Shown: positions 60,618 through 64,000 of the stretch, one piece after another
Numbering within the stretch: position 1 is the first letter of the stretch
Layout: each line of letters begins with the position of its first letter
Source: Candidatus Ruminimicrobiellum bubulum
GTDB lineage: Bacteria; Elusimicrobiota; Endomicrobiia; Endomicrobiales; Endomicrobiaceae
Assembly (NCBI GenBank): GCA_017651625.1
Contig: JAGCCP010000055.1
Span: 62,001 to 126,000 of the forward strand
Reading direction: 5' to 3'
Length of the DNA: 64,000 bases
Position numbers and translations under genes: made by a program
Notes under the pieces: generated by a model
Told to the model about the DNA's origin: nothing
Seen by the model: only the letters and a program-made list of their open reading frames with translations
Database searches by the model: none

Positions 60618-61838
60618 ATGAAAGGGAATAAAAATTTTGCATCAGTTGAAGCGGCAGTAAAAGATATAAGAGCGGGGAAAATGGTAATTGTTGTCGATGA
60701 TCCTTCAAGAGAAAATGAAGGTGATTTGGTTTGTGCCGCACAAAAAGTTACACCGCAAATAATAAACTTTATGGCAAAAAATGCACGTGGTTTAATATGT
60801 GCGCCTGTTAACGGTAAAACGTTGGACAGACTTGAAATAAATGTTATGGAAAGAAAAAATGTTGTAAGCAACAAATATTCCTGTTCGTTTACGGAATCTG
60901 TAGACTATAAAAAAGGAACAACAACAGGCATTTCCGCTTACGACAGAGCAAAAACAATTAAAGCATTGTCGGATAAAAAAACAGTTGCTTCCGATTTTGT
61001 AAGACCGGGACATGTTTTCCCTTTAAGATATAAAGAAGGCGGAGTTTTGGTTAGAGCAGGTCATACCGAAGCTTCCGTAGATTTATCGTTACTTGCAGGT
61101 CTCGACGGAAGTGCTGTAATATGTGAAATTATGAAAGACGACGGTACAATGGCAAGAATGAAAGATCTCTTATCTTTTGCAAAAAAATTTAAACTTAAAA
61201 TTATTACCGTTCAAGATTTAATTAAGTATAGAAGAGAAACCGAAAAACTAATAAAAGAAGTTGTTACCGTAAACTTTCCTACAAAGTTCGGTGTATTTAA
61301 ACTTTCTTTGTTTGAAGATACAATCACAAAAGAAACACATCTTGCAATAATTAAAGGTGATGTTAAAGGCAAAAAAAATGTGTTGGTAAGAGTACATTCC
61401 TCTTGTGAAACCGGAGATATTTTTCACTCTTTAAAATGTGATTGCGGAGAACAATTGGAAACAGCATTACAGATGATAGAAAAAGAAGGAACGGGAGTAG
61501 TTTTATATATGCATCAGGAAGGCAGGGGGATAGGACTTGCAAACAAATTAAAAGCATACAAGTTACAGGAACAAGGTCTTGATACCGTTGAAGCAAATGT
61601 TGCTTTAGGTTTTGCTCCCGATTTAAGAGATTACGGTATAGGTGCACAAATTTTGTGTGAGCTCGGGATATCGAGCATAAAACTTATGACTAATAATCCT
61701 AAAAAAATTATCGGTCTCGACGGTTACGGATTAAAAATAACAAAAAGAGTTCCTATAGAAATGAAACCGAATGCGGTAAATAAAAGATATTTGAAAACAA
61801 AAAAAGAAAAAATGGGACATAAATTAAAACTTATATAA
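60618..61838 (+). CDS. ribBA: Bifunctional DHBP synthase / GTP cyclohydrolase II
   Basis: The 406-residue fusion starts with the RibB domain (VVDDPSRENEGDLV, RPGHVFPL, RAGHTEASVDL) that makes 3,4-dihydroxy-2-butanone 4-phosphate. The RibA domain follows from about residue 215, with its zinc site in HSSCETGDIFHSLKCDCG, YMHQEGRGIGLANK and NPKKIIGLDGYGL. Both supply the first precursors of riboflavin. It lies 23 nt after ribE. A 290-nt repeat block separates it from ribH. Confidence 0.97.
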   Translation: MKGNKNFASVEAAVKDIRAGKMVIVVDDPSRENEGDLVCAAQKVTPQIINFMAKNARGLICAPVNGKTLDRLEINVMERKNVVSNKYSCSFTESVDYKKGTTTGISAYDRAKTIKALSDKKTVASDFVRPGHVFPLRYKEGGVLVRAGHTEASVDLSLLAGLDGSAVICEIMKDDGTMARMKDLLSFAKKFKLKIITVQDLIKYRRETEKLIKEVVTVNFPTKFGVFKLSLFEDTITKETHLAIIKGDVKGKKNVLVRVHSSCETGDIFHSLKCDCGEQLETALQMIEKEGTGVVLYMHQEGRGIGLANKLKAYKLQEQGLDTVEANVALGFAPDLRDYGIGAQILCELGISSIKLMTNNPKKIIGLDGYGLKITKRVPIEMKPNAVNKRYLKTKKEKMGHKLKLI

Positions 61839-61849
61839 GTTTTAGCGAG

Positions 61850-62116
61850 GCATAGAAGAATAGACGCATAGAGGCATAGAAACAAAATGCAAAGCATTTT
61901 GTTGAGGCATAGAAGATTAGACGCAAGGAAGAATAGAAAAATAGTAAGCTGGATGAAATATTTTGTTGTCGTTTCAATGCATCCATGCATCTAGTCTTCA
62001 AAAATTCCGTAGGAATTTTTTATCCATGCATCAGTGCATCAAACTCGCAAAGCGAGTTTAGTCCATGCATCCAAGCATCTATGCATCCATACATCAAAAA
62101 TCGCAAAGCGATTTTT
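61850..62116. repeat. Large composite repeat block between ribBA and ribH
   Basis: Purine-side octamers (GGCATAGA, AGAATAGA, 61850-61943) enclose a palindrome with arms AACAAAATGC/GCATTTTGTT (61881-61903). After TTGTTGTCGTTTC come opposite octamers (ATGCATCC types) interleaved with three more palindromes: 62000-62020 (AAAAATTCC), 62041-62059 (AAACTCGC) and 62096-62116 (AAAAATCGC). The last touches the ribH Shine-Dalgarno. Purine-side and pyrimidine-side arrays are roughly inverted copies. Confidence 0.8.
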
Positions 62117-62128
62117 AAGGAGAAAGGT

Positions 62129-62590
62129 ATGAAAACAATAAACGGTCAATTAAATTCGGAAGGTAAAAAGTTTGCTATCGTTGTATCGAGATTTAACGAA
62201 TTTATAACAAACAAACTTATTTCCGGTGCGGAAGACACATTAAAAAGACACGGAACAAAAGATGACGATATTACTATGGTTTGGGTTCCGGGCGCATTTG
62301 AAATTTCTGCAGTAGCAAAAAAACTTGCAGATTCTGGAAAATACGATGCAATCATTTGCTTGGGTTGTGTTATAAGAGGAGCAACGCCACACTTTGATTA
62401 TGTATCTGCAGAAGTATCTAAAGGTGTTGCTATGGTTGGTATGTCGAGCAAAGTTCCTGTAAGTTTTGGCGTATTAACAACAGATTCTATAGAACAGGCA
62501 ATCGAAAGAGCAGGAACAAAAGCAGGAAATAAAGGTTCCGATGCAGCATTAACAGCAATAGAAATGGTAAGCTTATACGAACAGATATAG
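62129..62590 (+). CDS. ribH: 6,7-dimethyl-8-ribityllumazine synthase
   Basis: The 153-residue enzyme makes lumazine, the substrate of riboflavin synthase. Motifs are [38 protein letters not shown] and [18 protein letters not shown] (catalytic His in the HFDYV segment). ATG 62129 follows aaggagaaagg; a 48-residue upstream in-frame extension is translated repeat and was discarded. It is separated from ribBA by repeats but probably in the same unit. Confidence 0.96.
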   Translation: MKTINGQLNSEGKKFAIVVSRFNEFITNKLISGAEDTLKRHGTKDDDITMVWVPGAFEISAVAKKLADSGKYDAIICLGCVIRGATPHFDYVSAEVSKGVAMVGMSSKVPVSFGVLTTDSIEQAIERAGTKAGNKGSDAALTAIEMVSLYEQI

Positions 62591-62600
62591 TTTTTCAAAC

Positions 62601-62697
62601 GATGTCATCCCGTACTTGATACGGGATCTCATCGTTGTCGTTACAAACTATAAACCATAAACCATAAACTATAAACCAAAAATTGCGGAGCATTTTT
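62601..62697. repeat. Spacer repeats: hairpin, filler, heptamers, decayed palindrome
   Basis: A hairpin with arms ATCCCGTA/TACGGGAT and loop CTTGA (62607-62627) is followed by TCGTTGTCGTT filler, a CTATAAAC/CATAAAC array, and a decayed palindrome (AAAATTGC/GCATTTT, about 62679-62697). Against the sibling hairpin at 63307, its stem has a compensated C-to-T and G-to-A pair change. Confidence 0.75.
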
Positions 62698-62701
62698 TAA
62701 C

Positions 62702-63205
62702 ATGTTCAAACTAATTTCCTTACTATTTGTAATTATTATCATGGTAACAATATTTCTTTTCTCTGCTCAGTCTGCACAAGATTCAAGTAAACTGAGCGGG
62801 GAAATTGTAGATGTTGTTATAAAAGTTATGTACCCGCATTACAACAATTTACCGGAAGAACAGCAACAACAAATAAAAGATAAAGTAACTTTAGTTGTTA
62901 GAAAGTTAGCACACTTTACCGAATTTGCAACACTCGGTTTCTTTTTAATGTTACATCTTTTATCATACAAACCATATATTAAATCTTTTAATATTAAATT
63001 ATTTATTCGTGTATGTATTAGTTTTATTATAGGTGCTTTATATGCGTTTAGTGATGAAATTCATCAAATGTTTGTTACGGATAGATATTCAAGTATATAC
63101 GATGTTATGATAGACTCTTCCGGCGTCCTCTTCGGAATATTCTTATTATTAACTATACTCCCAATGTATCTCCGCCGTTCCCGTCGTTGTCGTTCTAAAC
63201 TATAA
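62702..63205 (+). CDS. VanZ-like membrane protein
   Basis: The 167-residue protein has about four membrane helices and the VanZ-family pattern: FLFSAQSAQDSSKLSG, KLAHFTEFATLGFF, and AFSDEIHQMFVTDRYSSIYDVMIDS (split at the loop), where the conserved S-D-E-x-H-Q is visible. Function is not established beyond the link with glycopeptide or membrane traits in some species. The last ten residues (LRRSRRCRSKL) come from GTTCCCGTCGTTGTCG filler, so the C-terminus is repeat-derived. Confidence 0.85.
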   Translation: MFKLISLLFVIIIMVTIFLFSAQSAQDSSKLSGEIVDVVIKVMYPHYNNLPEEQQQQIKDKVTLVVRKLAHFTEFATLGFFLMLHLLSYKPYIKSFNIKLFIRVCISFIIGALYAFSDEIHQMFVTDRYSSIYDVMIDSSGVLFGIFLLLTILPMYLRRSRRCRSKL

Positions 63206-63360
63206 GCTTTAAGCTATAAGCTAGTCATTGTCGTTCGTAGTTCTCTGTTCCCGTAGCCAATCTTCCAATCTTCTAATCTTCTGCCTTTCCGCCGTTCTCG
63301 TCTGTCATCCCGCACTTGATGCGGGATCTCTCCGTTTGCCGTTGTCGTTAAACCCTTCAA
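63170..63360. repeat. Spacer repeats after the VanZ-like gene
   Basis: CCGTTCCCGTCGTTGTCGTT filler begins inside the end of the vanZ-like gene. GCTATAAGCT filler and CCAATCTTCTAATCTTC octamers (63261-63284) follow. A hairpin with arms ATCCCGCA/TGCGGGAT and loop CTTGA lies at 63307-63327, with more GTTTGCCGTTGTCGTT filler after it. Confidence 0.75.
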
Positions 63361-63377
63361 CCGTCGTTTCCATTTTT

Positions 63378-63385
63378 GCTATAAT
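63378..63385 (+). promoter_or_regulatory. Extended -10 promoter of the Sel1-repeat gene
   Basis: TATAAT (63380-63385) is preceded by TTTTGC, giving a TG-type extended element; no good -35 is seen. A strong AGGAGG (63414-63419) precedes the ATG at 63425. Confidence 0.5.
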
Positions 63386-63424
63386 TTAATCAATAAACTA
63401 ATAACAAACTTTCAGGAGGAACCA

Positions 63425-64000
63425 ATGAAAATAAATAAAAAAATCTTTTTGGTTATCACCTCTCTTATACTTGCAGCATCATGTGTATTCGTTTTTGCCG
63501 TCGACACAAAACAAGGAACAAAAAAACAGGAAAATATTTCTACTGTATCATTTGATGAGTTTGTTTCTTCTGTTGAAAAAGGAAATAATCCGCAACAACA
63601 ATATGCTGTTTTAAAAATGTATTACGAATCAATGAAATACAGAGATGCCGTAAATTTTTATAACAAAATTACTAACCCCAATGATGCATCCAAACTTCTT
63701 ATAGCTAAAATTTATTATGAATCCGGAGATTATAAAAAAGCACTTAATTTATTTCAAAAATTTGCCGATAAAGACATACTTGTTGCCAAATTTTATATGG
63801 GCTTAATATATTTTGCCGGTAATTCGGATATAAAGCAAGACTATAAAAAAGCATTTGAATTATTCAATTATTGTTCCGAAAAAGGAAACATAAAATCTAA
63901 AATAAATTTAGCCGAAAATTTTTATTTTTTGGGAAGAGGTGTAGAAAAGGATACTAAAAAAGTGATTGAGTTGTACAAAGAAGCTGCCGATTACGGGAAT
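63425..64000 (+). CDS. Sel1-repeat secreted protein, N-terminal part
   Basis: The gene runs off the window end with 192 codons visible. A signal peptide (about residues 1-26, KKIFLVITSLILAAS, ending VFAVDT) is followed by tetratricopeptide-like Sel1 repeats, for example AKFYMGLIYFAGNSD, YKKAFELFNYCSEKGN and VIELYKEAADYGN, each about 36 residues. It is probably a periplasmic or surface protein-interaction scaffold. A Cys at position 20 could mark a lipobox, but the context (AASC) is weak. Confidence 0.85.
   Translation, partial: MKINKKIFLVITSLILAASCVFVFAVDTKQGTKKQENISTVSFDEFVSSVEKGNNPQQQYAVLKMYYESMKYRDAVNFYNKITNPNDASKLLIAKIYYESGDYKKALNLFQKFADKDILVAKFYMGLIYFAGNSDIKQDYKKAFELFNYCSEKGNIKSKINLAENFYFLGRGVEKDTKKVIELYKEAADYGN

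Noticed and set aside
61985-62128. 48-residue N-terminal extension of lumazine synthase
   Set aside because: It is translated repeat sequence. ATG 62129 has a strong Shine-Dalgarno and gives the usual length.
63301-63330. ATCCCGCA hairpin as terminator of the VanZ-like gene
   Set aside because: No T-run follows it, and copies occur elsewhere in spacers in a non-terminator context.

Overview
The window is a strongly AT-rich (about 30% GC by eye) bacterial chromosome segment, densely packed with short-gap and overlapping genes. Lnt, dTDP-rhamnose genes, a GT9 heptosyltransferase-like enzyme and a Wzx/Wzy-type polysaccharide cluster point to a Gram-negative-type (diderm) cell. The overall character would fit an Elusimicrobiota/Endomicrobia-like gut or host-associated bacterium, but that placement is a low-confidence inference because no rRNA is present. 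Promoters near the tRNA, secA and purC genes read as TTGAC/TTGAA, 17 nt, TAGAAT or TAAAAT, so housekeeping transcription looks sigma70-like.

Layout. 1-1341: end of dapA, then dapB (lysine/DAP pathway). 1351-23193: a large surface-polysaccharide region with an initiating sugar-phosphate transferase, flippase, polymerase/ligase, UDP-galactopyranose mutase and about ten glycosyltransferases. Embedded in it is a three-gene cassette (nucleotidyltransferase, HPr-kinase-like ATPase, PqqD/RRE-like protein) plus a radical SAM enzyme that resembles RiPP-type modification machinery without an obvious precursor. 23205-28951 (minus strand): an SPFH protein, rfbB, a four-helix-bundle protein, and a three-gene set matching the bacterial ceramide pathway (GNAT-like ceramide synthase, serine palmitoyltransferase, CerR-like reductase). 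29025-29727: tRNA-Met and rimI.

29852-38907: secA, lnt, prfB (with the programmed +1 frameshift intact), an aldehyde-dehydrogenase-like protein and a 7TM-GAF histidine kinase. 38973-49294: one long apparent operon purC-purS(tandem)-purL-purQ-small Cys protein-purD-purE-mnmA-FtsB-like-metal ABC transporter. 49362-50973: gpmA, tRNA-Leu(CAA), a C_GCAxxG_C_C protein and initiator tRNA-fMet. 51157-57909: GT9, rfbD, a polyprenol-phosphate sugar transferase, rfbC, a secreted protein and a GH94 phosphorylase. 58044-62590: dCMP deaminase, then an FMN riboswitch with an attenuator controlling ribD-ribE-ribBA-ribH. 62702-64000: a VanZ-like protein and the start of a Sel1-repeat protein.

A second layer is the intergenic DNA. 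Many spacers carry short perfect palindromes (AAAA-N-GC/GC-N-TTTT type with 3-6 nt loops), arrays of degenerate octamers, GTTGCCGTT-like filler and a larger ATCCCGCA/TGCGGGAT hairpin. They sit at gene edges, in places form the last codons of genes, supply -35 boxes, or lie inside the 5' coding end of rfbB. The most interesting candidates are the ceramide operon, the nucleotidyltransferase/kinase/PqqD cassette, and this repeat family.
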